In this document: positions 48,591 through 55,777 of the stretch, in pieces
Position numbering within the stretch: the first letter of the stretch is position 1
How the letters are laid out: every line of letters begins with the position of its first letter
Assembly (NCBI RefSeq): GCF_003101015.1
Contig: NZ_CP029206.1
Location: 1,747,001-1,811,000 of the forward strand
Origin: Actinobacillus porcitonsillarum
Lineage (GTDB): Bacteria; Pseudomonadota; Gammaproteobacteria; Enterobacterales; Pasteurellaceae
DNA: 64,000 nt
Direction of reading: 5' to 3'
Made by a program: the position numbers and the translations under genes
The notes under the pieces: model-generated
Database searches by the model: none
What the model was told of the DNA's origin: nothing
What the model saw: the letters and a program-made list of their open reading frames with translations, nothing else

Positions 48591-48784
48591 TGCTATTGGG
48601 ACTCAACCATTGTTAATACTGGAAATCTTTGATTCTTCATTTCCAAAATATAGTCATTCGTATAGTCAAAATGAAAAGTCATCATCATTTGAGCTATTTA
48701 ACCGCCACTTGTATAGGGTTGTTTTTAAATTTGGCGGATTAAGTGAAGCAAGTTTACTTTTGCCCTCTAATTCTTGGAGCCCAT

Positions 48785-48820
48785 AAAAAAGCCCTACATT
48801 CAAAAAATGTAAGGCTTTGC
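48785..48820 (-). terminator. Terminator of higBA
   Basis: On the minus strand AAAGCCTTACATT pairs with AATGTAGGGCTTT (one mismatch) and a T-run follows, shortly after the higA stop. Confidence 0.82.
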
Positions 48821-48827
48821 GTTATTT

Positions 48828-49190
48828 CTATATCGCTTGAATTAAAACGTCGGCTGATATATTCATTTTTTCGTGAATTCTGCGGATCATGGTAAGCGTT
48901 AGCGGTCTCGTCTTATTAAAAATCTCATAAACTCTATTCGGCTTCCCGATAATGCCTTCTAAATCCTTAACGGCCAATCCTTCTTGCTCCATTCTGAATT
49001 TTATTGCCTCGATAGGGTCTGGCGGTGTGATGTGATAGTGCTTATTTTCGTAGTTTTCAATAAGTGAAATCATAACATCTAAAAAATCCGCTTCTTGTTC
49101 TGTTAATTCCTCCGCTTTATCAAAATAAGGCTCTACGATTTTTAAAGCCTGTAAATAGTCGTCATTTGTTTTAATCGGCTTGATTTGCAT
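48828..49190 (-). CDS. higA: HigA-type antitoxin
   Basis: This is the antitoxin and autorepressor of a type II toxin-antitoxin pair. The 120 aa resemble the E. coli HigA (YgjM) group: an N-terminal helical region (about 1-55, with EELTEQEADFLDVMISLIENYE) that would bind toxin, then a PPDPIEAIKFRMEQEGL stretch leading into a helix-turn-helix (about 60-115) with LAVKDLEGIIGKPNRVYEIFN. It lies 16 bp downstream of the toxin gene, the reversed order typical of higBA. It is uninterrupted. Confidence 0.85.
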   Translation of the reverse strand: MQIKPIKTNDDYLQALKIVEPYFDKAEELTEQEADFLDVMISLIENYENKHYHITPPDPIEAIKFRMEQEGLAVKDLEGIIGKPNRVYEIFNKTRPLTLTMIRRIHEKMNISADVLIQAI

Positions 49191-49206
49191 TGAATTACCC
49201 TCTTTT

Positions 49207-49509
49207 TTATTGCATTTCTACGGTTTCTGCGTTGATTTTGTCATATTCTGAATGTGTACCAATGAATTTGATATACATCGCTCCTAAACGATAAGCGACC
49301 GCCACAATAATGCGATAATCATTACCCTTGATATTAAAAACAATTCGATTATTTGCCAAAAAACTAGCATTCCGGTAGTGTGCTTTAATCTCTTGTGGTG
49401 TTTTCCAGTCCGCATTTTTAACCTCCGCAAGCCATGCTTTTAGCGGTTGTTCTGCGTCTTGGTGCTTTCTATAAAACTCTATGATTTTAGCGGTTGAAAT
49501 TACTCTCAT
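49207..49509 (-). CDS. higB: HigB-type mRNA interferase toxin
   Basis: This is a RelE-superfamily ribosome-dependent mRNase of the HigB type. The 100 aa show the family pattern: WKTPQEIKAHYRNASFLANNRIVFNIKGNDYRIIVAVAY, ending KFIGTHSEYDKINAETVEM, with the conserved His-x-x-Tyr-Asp near the C-terminus as in E. coli YgjN. The gene is intact with Shine-Dalgarno AAGGGGGA and a consensus promoter just upstream. Its survival in a wrecked element fits addiction-type maintenance, which is inference. Confidence 0.87.
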   Translation of the reverse strand: MRVISTAKIIEFYRKHQDAEQPLKAWLAEVKNADWKTPQEIKAHYRNASFLANNRIVFNIKGNDYRIIVAVAYRLGAMYIKFIGTHSEYDKINAETVEMQ

Positions 49510-49530
49510 TTATCCCCCTTGCTGTTATGA

Positions 49531-49559
49531 ATTATAATCCCATTTTGGGACTATTGCAA
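49531..49559 (-). promoter_or_regulatory. higBA promoter with embedded operator
   Basis: On the minus strand a TTGCAA -35 hexamer and a TATAAT -10 hexamer are separated by exactly 17 bp. The spacer contains the palindrome TCCCA-AAA-TGGGA (49538-49550), a likely HigA operator that would block RNA polymerase. The higB start is 21 bp downstream of the -10. Confidence 0.8.
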
Positions 49560-49562
49560 GAA

Positions 49563-49595
49563 AAAAGCTACCGCTCTAATTTGGGTAGCTTTTAT
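49563..49595. terminator. Hairpin between the higB promoter and the AT-rich centre
   Basis: AAAAGCTACC and GGTAGCTTTT pair around 11 bases with T-tracts on both strands. It probably once ended a gene that has been lost. Confidence 0.65.
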
Positions 49596-49769
49596 TCGTT
49601 TTAGATAGCGTTATACACTGAATGTATAATTTACCTTTTGCAAAGAAAAGGCGTTTTATTCTGCTTCTTAATGTGTAGCATAAAAAGCAAAATCATTAGA
49701 TAAAAGAGAATGTATCAAGGCGGTCTGTTTTATGATTTTAAAAAAATTTTTTATATTTAGTAAAAAACG

Positions 49770-50006
49770 TTAGTCCAATTAGTCCAATTAGTCAAATTCT
49801 TTAAAATCAAATAGTTAAGTGCCATTTTTTGGACTAATTGAGTAGTCCAAAATTAGTCTAAAACTCTTTTGTTCATTTTTTTGAGCAACACAAAACTCCC
49901 TAAATTTAGTCCAAAAAAAGAAAAATCAGTCCAATAAATTTTATGTAATATATTGATATATAAGGATATTATTTTATAAATAGGTATTTTGGACTAATTG
50001 GACTAC
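49770..50006. repeat. Iteron-like array of TTAGTCCAA
   Basis: Perfect or near-perfect copies of the 9-mer TTAGTCCAA occur at 49770, 49779 and 49788 (tandem; the third is one base short), 49829 (inverse), 49842, 49853 and 49906, 49926 (each near-perfect or perfect), then 49989 and 49998 (tandem, inverse). The two tandem clusters face each other across a 200-bp AT-rich interval. The layout recalls replication-origin iterons or binding sites of an element's initiator. Confidence 0.75.
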
Positions 50007-50021
50007 TAAAAAACTACGCGT

Positions 50022-50096
50022 ATGAAAAAGAATTTTTTTGCAAAGATAAAAAAAGGAGCTAACCATTTCTGGAAAGCTCTTAAATTATCAATGTAG
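50022..50096 (+). CDS. Possible 24-aa peptide downstream of the iteron array
   Basis: ATG to TAG encodes a basic amphipathic peptide, MKKNFFAKIKKGANHFWKAL followed by KLSM. It starts 15 bases after the last iteron. There is no clear Shine-Dalgarno and no known family comes to mind. It could be a leader peptide, a fragment, or chance. Confidence 0.3.
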   Translation: MKKNFFAKIKKGANHFWKALKLSM

Positions 50097-50241
50097 CATA
50101 TAGGTTACTAAAATATTTATAATTATGATTTGTTTTGTTTTTTATGCTTCATCACTTTCAACAAGTGGGAAAACGAGATAACATCTTGTACGTTTCGGAT
50201 CTATCCTGCTTGGTATTCTTACTCTGTACTTATATTATCCG

Positions 50242-50490
50242 ATGGCTAGAGGTTTTCGCTACAAGCAAAAGCATCTTTCTTGGCTGAGAGAAAATACCCC
50301 TCTCTATGCTTGGAAAGAGCTTGCAACAATGTTTAATGCGCATTTTGGCACAAATATTAGGTTTAAAGCATTACGGCAAGCCGCCAACAAAAGAGGGATT
50401 AAACGCCCACCCGAAGCACAGCATTTTCAGAAAGGAATGTTTCCTTGGAATACCCAATACGATTTAGCCTTAGCCGTTCTTCCCTTGCTC
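50242..50490 (+). pseudogene. HNH endonuclease, N-terminal fragment
   Basis: About the first 70 codons resemble the DNA-binding N-terminus of phage HNH endonucleases: YKQKHLSWLRENTPLYAWKEL, FNAHFGTNIRFKALRQAANKRGIK and HFQKGMFPWNT. The HNH catalytic part that should follow is missing. Near 50450-50490 the sequence changes into the antisense of an integrase gene and the frame runs on to a chance stop at 50574. The precise end is uncertain. Confidence 0.72.
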
Positions 50491-50696
50491 CACGTTACTT
50501 CATTGACGTACTTCTCAATTAACTCTGCAAAAGTCATTTCCGGTACAGCGCTATATTCCCCAGACTCGATTTGACTTTCTATGGATAAAGCCCAGCGAGT
50601 AGCCTCTGTTTTGGTTGTAAATGTTGCTGATTTTCTTATTCCATTTTTCGATATTTCAGCTCTCCATTTATCCCCACGCTTGCGAAATGTTGCCAT
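50485..50696 (-). pseudogene. int: Tyrosine-recombinase integrase, N-terminal fragment
   Basis: About 68 codons remain: MATFRKRGDKWRAEISKNG, RKSATFTTKTEATRWALSIESQ and MTFAELIEKYVNEV, the Arm-binding and start of the core-binding region of phage integrases. The catalytic domain is gone, and the frame passes into antisense HNH sequence and stops at 50427. It faces away from the tRNA gene, as expected for an int beside its attachment site. It cannot be active. Confidence 0.82.
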
Positions 50697-50711
50697 ATAA
50701 TCCCCCTTGTT

Positions 50712-50744
50712 TTTGGCGTAAATTTGGCGTAAATTTGGCGTAAT
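50712..50744. repeat. Three tandem 11-bp repeats upstream of int
   Basis: TTTGGCGTAAA occurs at 50712 and 50723, and with a final T at 50734. The position between int and the tRNA attachment site suggests arm-type integrase or excisionase sites. Confidence 0.75.
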
Positions 50745-50866
50745 TGGATAATAAACTAAAATAAATGAAAATAAAATAGAATAAATAACAACCTGATAGC
50801 TGTTTGAATAAATAGTGTATAAATACTGAGTAAGACTTGTAACTTATTGAAAGTAAAGGACTTTAG

Positions 50867-50928
50867 AAAACAAAAAAACCTAGTCGTTAAACTAGGCCTT
50901 TATTTATTGGTGCTCTGGGCGAGACTCG
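50867..50928. repeat. Right attachment-site repeat (functional tRNA-Leu 3' end)
   Basis: This is the functional copy of the boundary repeat. It contains the tRNA terminator hairpin CCTAGT...ACTAGG and the 3' end of tRNA-Leu, including CCA and the T-arm. Identity to the left copy ends within the T-arm. Confidence 0.9.
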
Positions 50929-50993
50929 AACTCGCACATCCTATGGACACTACCCCCTCAAGATAGCGTGTCTACCAATTCCACCACCAGAGC
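50908..50993 (-). tRNA. leuU: tRNA-Leu (anticodon GAG)
   Basis: The 86-nt gene starts GCTCTGG and ends CCAGAGC-ACCA with encoded CCA. The anticodon loop is TTGAGGG within the stem CTATC/GGTAG, giving GAG, and the variable arm is long as in class II tRNAs. D- and T-loops (AATTGGTAGAC and GTTCGAGTC) are intact. It lies 13 bp downstream of secG, the same arrangement as E. coli secG-leuU, so the two are probably cotranscribed. The CTAGT-type hairpin at 50879-50896 is its terminator. The 3' end has been rebuilt by the integrated element. Confidence 0.97.
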
Positions 50994-51006
50994 GTAATTT
51001 GATATT

Positions 51007-51333
51007 TTATTGAGGAATATCGCTATTCTGTGTTTGTGTTTTTGGTTGTTCTACTTTTTGTTGAACACCACTTAAATCATCGAACTGACTTGTTGGCTTA
51101 GCTTGATGGCTATTTAAGTTACCAATAACTAAGCTAATAGCGAAAAATATAGTCGCTAATACAGCTGTTGTTCTAGATAAAAAGTTTGCTGAACCTGCTG
51201 AACCGAAAACTGTTCCTGCCGCACCTGCACCAAATGATGCCCCTGCATCAGCACCTTTACCTTGCTGAATTAAAATAAATCCAATTAAAGCAATAGCAAC
51301 TAAAAGATAAACAATAGTTAGAATATTTAACAT
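51007..51333 (-). CDS. secG: Preprotein translocase subunit SecG
   Basis: SecG is a SecYEG inner-membrane subunit that assists SecA-driven translocation. The 108 aa (110 in E. coli) have two membrane helices (about 3-22 and 53-72) separated by the conserved GKGADAGASFGAGAAGTVFG loop, and a Gln-rich cytoplasmic tail. The neighbouring tRNA-Leu follows on the same strand. Confidence 0.95.
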   Translation of the reverse strand: MLNILTIVYLLVAIALIGFILIQQGKGADAGASFGAGAAGTVFGSAGSANFLSRTTAVLATIFFAISLVIGNLNSHQAKPTSQFDDLSGVQQKVEQPKTQTQNSDIPQ

Positions 51334-51474
51334 TAAAATCTCTCTGAATGTGTACGCAATAATGTGAAGATTTTAAATAAATCTAATGCGATGGCGTGAA
51401 TATTATAAGATCTCACAAACGATTGCAAATAAATTTTTCTGTCTCTATTGGCAATCGCCTTTTTTTTCAACATT

Positions 51475-53376
51475 TTACGTTTTTTTCTTAAAATTAGACC
51501 GCTTCGTATACGTTGTAGGTGCCGGAATTTTGCTTAGTTGATACAATTTTTGTCTATCTGTATAAAGCAAATCCGGCAAATGAACCAATAAATTTTGCAT
51601 AAATTGTTGATAGCTGATTTGCTTTTTACTGATATCCGTTAATTGCATTTCCCAGTGTGCTGTCATATCCGGCAATGTCGCCATTTCCGGCAATGCATGA
51701 ATAAGAATTCTTCCAGCTTCTGTACTGTGAATATGCCGCCCTTTTTTGACTAAAAAACCTCGCTTAAACAGTAGTTCAATAATACCTGCTCGAGTGGCTT
51801 CGGTTCCCAATCCATCCGTTTCTCGCAAAATCTTTTTTAGCTGTTTATCTTGTACAAAACGAGCAATTCCCGTCATTGCGGAAAGTAACGTGGCATCCGT
51901 AAAATAACGTGGAGGCTGTGTTTTTTTACTGAGTATTTCTCCCCCCTCACAATGCAGTTGTTGCCCTTTTTTAACAACAGGTAATAGTGGCTCTAATATC
52001 TCATCATTATCCTCTTTCCCGAGCAATGCTTTCCAACCTGCCACAATCAAATTTCGTGCTTGAGCAGTGAATTTTCCCCCGGCAATCTCAAGTTGAATAA
52101 ACCCTTTTCGATATTCTGCATCAGGACAAAATTGCAATAAATACTGGCGTGCAATCAGTTGATAAATCCGTTTTTCATTTTCGGTTAGATTTACATTGCC
52201 TTGTTTTGCTGTTGGAATAATCGCATGGTGTGCCTCAACTTTTTTATCGTTCCAACAACGATTTCGCAAATTAGGATCGACTACCGCCGGCTTTTCTTTA
52301 TACTCGGCTAAATGATGGGAAATGGCCGCCATCACTTTATATCGTTCAGCATAATGTTCTTCAGGCAAGTAACGATTATCCGAACGGGGATAAGTGATCA
52401 GTTTATGTGTTTCATATAGTTTTTGGCAAATATCTAATACTACTTGTGCTGATAACCCAAAACGCTTTGCGGCATCAATCTGAAGCACTGAAAGCGAATA
52501 AGGCAAGGGGGCCGTTTCGGATTCCATTTTATCTTGATAATCTTTGACTTCAGCAGGTTGATTCGTAATGCGCTTAATCACATTTTCTGCCAATGGACGA
52601 CTTAATACACGTCCATCTTCATCTTGATAATCTTCACATGCTTTACTTGGTTGCCATTGTGCGATAAAACGCTCATTAGTTTCAGGCACGAGAATATGAG
52701 CTTCAACCTCAAAATAATCTTTGGGGATAAAATTCTCAATTTCTAAATCTCGACGAACGATCAGCCCTAAAACGGGCGTTTGAACCCGTCCTACAGATAA
52801 CACGCCTTTATACCCAGCTTGTCTTCCTTGCAATGTATAGGCTCTCGTCATATTGATACCATAAAGCCAATCTGCCCTTGCTCGAGCTAAGGCAGAGGTA
52901 GCAAGCGGTACAAAATCACGATTATTTTGCAATTTTTCCAACGCTTTTTTAACAGCATTAGGATTAAGATCGCTAATTAGACAACGTTGGATCTGTTCTC
53001 GCTTTTCGGGTGGGACTTGTAAATAGCTAAACACCTCATCAACTAAAAGCTGCCCTTCTCTATCCGGGTCGCCTGCATTTACCAGAACATCCGCTTTTTT
53101 TACCAGTTTTTCAACCGCTTGTAATTGCTTAAACGTTTCTTTTTTAGGCACAAGCTTCCATTGTTGCGGAACAATCGGCAAATGTTCCATTCGCCACATT
53201 TTAAATCGCTCATCATAAACATCCGGTTCGGCTTGTTCTAATAAATGACCGATACACCATGTTACGACATCATGTTCGCCACATTGAATATAGCCATCGC
53301 CACGAGTATGAGGTTTGGGTAACACATCCGCAATGGCTCTCGCCAAGCTCGGTTTTTCAGCAAGAAATAAACGCAT
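51475..53376 (-). CDS. topB: DNA topoisomerase III
   Basis: TopB decatenates and resolves single-strand-containing intermediates, often with RecQ. The 633 aa (653 in E. coli) start [15 protein letters not shown] (Toprim), with DPDREGQLL near 103 and the active tyrosine in [14 protein letters not shown] near residue 328. The decatenation loop region is present. The C-terminal basic tail is short (FKKKT). The ATG at 53376 is used rather than one 42 bases upstream because it gives the exact family N-terminus. Confidence 0.94.
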   Translation of the reverse strand: MRLFLAEKPSLARAIADVLPKPHTRGDGYIQCGEHDVVTWCIGHLLEQAEPDVYDERFKMWRMEHLPIVPQQWKLVPKKETFKQLQAVEKLVKKADVLVNAGDPDREGQLLVDEVFSYLQVPPEKREQIQRCLISDLNPNAVKKALEKLQNNRDFVPLATSALARARADWLYGINMTRAYTLQGRQAGYKGVLSVGRVQTPVLGLIVRRDLEIENFIPKDYFEVEAHILVPETNERFIAQWQPSKACEDYQDEDGRVLSRPLAENVIKRITNQPAEVKDYQDKMESETAPLPYSLSVLQIDAAKRFGLSAQVVLDICQKLYETHKLITYPRSDNRYLPEEHYAERYKVMAAISHHLAEYKEKPAVVDPNLRNRCWNDKKVEAHHAIIPTAKQGNVNLTENEKRIYQLIARQYLLQFCPDAEYRKGFIQLEIAGGKFTAQARNLIVAGWKALLGKEDNDEILEPLLPVVKKGQQLHCEGGEILSKKTQPPRYFTDATLLSAMTGIARFVQDKQLKKILRETDGLGTEATRAGIIELLFKRGFLVKKGRHIHSTEAGRILIHALPEMATLPDMTAHWEMQLTDISKKQISYQQFMQNLLVHLPDLLYTDRQKLYQLSKIPAPTTYTKRSNFKKKT

Positions 53377-53430
53377 AACAAATAAAAAAGAAAGCGGAGA
53401 AAGTCCATTCTCCGCCAAAGTTAATCATGA

Positions 53431-54264
53431 TTAGTTTGTCAGACCTTGAGAAGATAAAATCATCTGGCATTGGTAAGGAACGGCTGGCAGAACCTTCGAT
53501 TTTGAGGCAGTAGATGTCCCTGTTGCGGGCTCAAACCATGAATAAAGTTCATCGCCACAACCGTCTCCAGCTGGTAACGCTGCTTGATTCTCACAATTTT
53601 GAGCATCTGCAGGGCAGGTTAAACGAACGTGAATATGGGAATCATGTCCATACCACGGGCGGATCTTCTGTAACCAAGTACGATCTGAACCAGCTGTATT
53701 ACAAAGTTTTACTTTGATTGCTGGGTTTACAAAAATACGATTTACTCTTGGATCGCTCGCTGCTAATTTAATCAAGGTTGTTTGATTTGGCGTCCAAACG
53801 CTTTCATCGACTACTTGAGCTTCTCTATTGACCATCAATGTCGCCAAACCGGCTGGATTTTTTGCTGTTTCATCGTCCATCGGTCCGAAACGTAACCAGA
53901 TATCCGCATCTAAACCAGTTTGATGGCTCGCATGCCCAGAAGAAAAACGACCACCGGCAGGCATTCCCATATCGCCAATGAGCATTGGTGGAAGACCGGC
54001 ATTTTTCGCTTTTTGTCCTAATTGTGTTAAATAGTCTAATAATTGGGGGTGTCCATAATAACGATTTCTGGCAGAACGAATCACTTGATAACCTTCCCCT
54101 TTCAATGCTAAAGGTTTAGCACCAATAATACAGCCGTTACTATAACCACCGATAGATTGAGGAGCACCACTAATTGGCTGACGGATTTGTTCCCATAATG
54201 TCGCTTCTGCCGATAAACTAAAACAAGCTAAGCCTGAAACGAAAAGAGTTTTTAATAATTTCAT
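53431..54264 (-). CDS. mepA: Penicillin-insensitive murein DD-endopeptidase MepA
   Basis: MepA is a periplasmic LAS-family metallopeptidase that cuts D-Ala-mDAP cross-links. The 277 aa (274 in E. coli) begin with a signal peptide (cut near residue 20, LSAEA). Zinc ligands are in SSGHASHQTGLDADIWL (His and Asp) and the distal YGHDSHIHVRL (His). Six conserved cysteines typical of the family are present (for example NGCIIGA, VKLCNTAG, GDGCGDELY). The start at 54264 gives a proper signal peptide. It lies just upstream of topB on the same strand. Confidence 0.94.
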   Translation of the reverse strand: MKLLKTLFVSGLACFSLSAEATLWEQIRQPISGAPQSIGGYSNGCIIGAKPLALKGEGYQVIRSARNRYYGHPQLLDYLTQLGQKAKNAGLPPMLIGDMGMPAGGRFSSGHASHQTGLDADIWLRFGPMDDETAKNPAGLATLMVNREAQVVDESVWTPNQTTLIKLAASDPRVNRIFVNPAIKVKLCNTAGSDRTWLQKIRPWYGHDSHIHVRLTCPADAQNCENQAALPAGDGCGDELYSWFEPATGTSTASKSKVLPAVPYQCQMILSSQGLTN

Positions 54265-54373
54265 AATAAATTTCCAAGTAAAAAATAAAGGCAATGGGTT
54301 ATGCCTATTTTGACAAAAAATTTATCAAAACGCTACCCATTGCCTTTATGATTACAAAGCTGATAAAGCTAAT

Positions 54374-55693
54374 TTATTTCAACCATTTGTTGCTTAACGT
54401 TCCTGCTACCATTGCGCCATTCACGTTGAGAGCCGTTCTTCCCATATCAATCAATGGTTCGATAGAAATCAATAATCCAACTAACTCAATCGGTAAATTA
54501 AGGGTGGATAATACGACAATTGCGGCAAAAGTCGCACCGCCACCAACGCCTGCGATACCGAATGAAGAAATTGCGACCACTAAAATGAGCGTGAGAATAT
54601 AACTGAAACTAAAAGGATCAATACCAACAGTCGGCGCAACCATCACGGCTAACATCGCCGGATAAATACCCGCACAGCCATTTTGCCCTATCGTTGCACC
54701 AAAAGTGGCAGAAAAATTCGCAATAACATTGTCATTCCCTAATTTATTGGTTTGAGTTTCAATATTAAGCGGTAGCGTTGCTGCACTTGAACGTGATGTA
54801 AACGCAAAACTGAGCGTTGGTAGCACTTTTTTATAGTAATCAAGCGGGTTAATTTTTGCGACAAACAGCAAAATACCGTGAACCACAAACATTAAACCAA
54901 TCGCTAAGTAAGATGCCACAATAAAGTTGCCTAAATTGATAATATCCGCCCATTTTGATGTCGCCGCCATTTTGATCATAAGCGCAAAAACGCCATAAGG
55001 TGTTAAGCGGATCACAAAGCGAACCAAACGCATAATAAGCTTATTAAGGGTATCAACGCCTTGAGCAATACGTTCGCCTAAATTCTTATCTTCTTTGCCT
55101 AAACTTAATGCGGCAAACCCTAGAAAACCAGAGAAAATGACAGTGCTGATAATAGAAGTTGGATTTGCGCCGGTTAATTCTAAAAATGGATTTTTAGGAA
55201 TAAAAGATAATAACATCGCCGGCACAGATAAATTGCTAACCTGATCGACTCGTCCGGCAACTTTCGCTTGTGCCGCTAGCTCTCTTTCACCAACAACTAA
55301 ACCTTGTGCGGTTAAATCGAACAAGTAGCTCATCGCTATCCCGATTGCTGCGGCAATTGCAGTGGTAACTAATAATACAGATAAAACGCTGAAGCTGATT
55401 TTCCCTAATGAGTTCGCTTCTTTCAGGCGTGTCATTGCCGACAAAATGGACACAAAGACTAACGGCATAACAATCATTTGTAGCAATCGGACATAACCGT
55501 TACCCACAAGGTTTATCCAATCTAATGTTGGATCGATAACCGCTTTATCATAGAGCGTCTGTAATAAAATCCCAAATCCTAAGCCCAATAACAGCCCAAT
55601 AAAAACGGTCTGCCCCAGTTTCTGGGTTCTTTTATAGAGTACAGATAACAAAAATAGAAATGCAACAAATATGCCTAAATTAACAATGAGCAT
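54374..55693 (-). CDS. tcyP: L-cystine symporter TcyP
   Basis: TcyP is an inner-membrane sodium:dicarboxylate-family (SLC1) cystine importer. The 439 aa (463 in E. coli YdjN/TcyP) share its segments NGYVRLLQMIVMPLVFVSIL, FIPKNPFLELTGANPTSIIS, the TSRSSAATLPLN hairpin (HP1), FGATIGQNGCAGIYPAML and the final LISIEPLIDMGRTALNVNG. The start at 55693 is chosen because GGAGG lies five bases upstream. A 6-7-6 palindrome lies about 45 bp before it. Confidence 0.92.
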   Translation of the reverse strand: MLIVNLGIFVAFLFLLSVLYKRTQKLGQTVFIGLLLGLGFGILLQTLYDKAVIDPTLDWINLVGNGYVRLLQMIVMPLVFVSILSAMTRLKEANSLGKISFSVLSVLLVTTAIAAAIGIAMSYLFDLTAQGLVVGERELAAQAKVAGRVDQVSNLSVPAMLLSFIPKNPFLELTGANPTSIISTVIFSGFLGFAALSLGKEDKNLGERIAQGVDTLNKLIMRLVRFVIRLTPYGVFALMIKMAATSKWADIINLGNFIVASYLAIGLMFVVHGILLFVAKINPLDYYKKVLPTLSFAFTSRSSAATLPLNIETQTNKLGNDNVIANFSATFGATIGQNGCAGIYPAMLAVMVAPTVGIDPFSFSYILTLILVVAISSFGIAGVGGGATFAAIVVLSTLNLPIELVGLLISIEPLIDMGRTALNVNGAMVAGTLSNKWLK

Positions 55694-55735
55694 AAAAACC
55701 TCCAATGCTTTTTGTTCATCATAGAATAGATCCTC

Positions 55736-55754
55736 ATTCGAGTGTTAGTCGAAT
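55736..55754. promoter_or_regulatory. Palindrome upstream of tcyP
   Basis: ATTCGA and TCGAAT flank GTGTTAG, 43-61 bp before the tcyP start. Its position suits an operator, but I know no regulator with this half-site in the family. Confidence 0.35.
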
Positions 55755-55777
55755 AAGATTGGGTTTATAACCTTTTG

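Larger units (their letters stand above)
48432..48827. other. Left boundary of the tRNA-Leu element, no intact gene
   Basis: This stretch holds, in order, the DUF1508 terminator, the displaced tRNA-Leu 3' fragment with its terminator (48531-48590), about 190 bp of element sequence without an intact gene, and the higBA terminator. On the minus strand 48670-48783 reads as an open stretch (GLQELEGKSKLASLN... wording) lacking a start, which may be the tail of a deleted element gene. Confidence 0.55.
49510..50241. other. Non-coding, AT-rich centre of the element
   Basis: Features seen: the higBA promoter, a terminator-like hairpin (AAAAGCTACC/GGTAGCTTTT, 49563-49593), about 140 bp of AT-rich sequence with nothing recognisable, the iteron-like array (49770-50006) and a 24-codon ORF (50022-50096). 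There is no long ORF on either strand. Confidence 0.7.
48542..50928. mobile_element. Remnant of an integrated phage or phage-satellite element in tRNA-Leu(GAG)
   Basis: About 2.3 kb is bounded by approximately 50-bp direct repeats of the tRNA-Leu 3' end plus terminator. From the left it contains higA and higB (minus strand), an iteron-like array, a 24-codon ORF, an HNH-endonuclease N-terminal fragment (plus strand), an integrase N-terminal fragment (minus strand) and three 11-bp repeats upstream of int. The integrase next to the intact tRNA is the usual layout. Most of the element has been lost through a deletion between the HNH and integrase genes. AT-rich composition contrasts with the flanks. 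Confidence 0.88.

Noticed and set aside
48700-48730. Uptake-signal-like TTAACCGCCACTTGT in the element
   Set aside because: The core is interrupted (CCGCCACTTGT), so it does not match the 9-bp uptake signal.
49770-50006. CRISPR array
   Set aside because: The repeated unit is only 9 bp, spacing is irregular and orientations are mixed. There are no uniform spacers and no cas genes.
50242-50574. 110-aa plus-strand protein taken as a complete gene
   Set aside because: Only the first 70 or so residues resemble a protein family. The rest is antisense of the integrase fragment, so it is a junction product.
50427-50696. 89-aa minus-strand protein taken as a complete excisionase or small integrase
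   Set aside because: It lacks all catalytic residues of a tyrosine recombinase and its last 20 codons are antisense of the HNH fragment.
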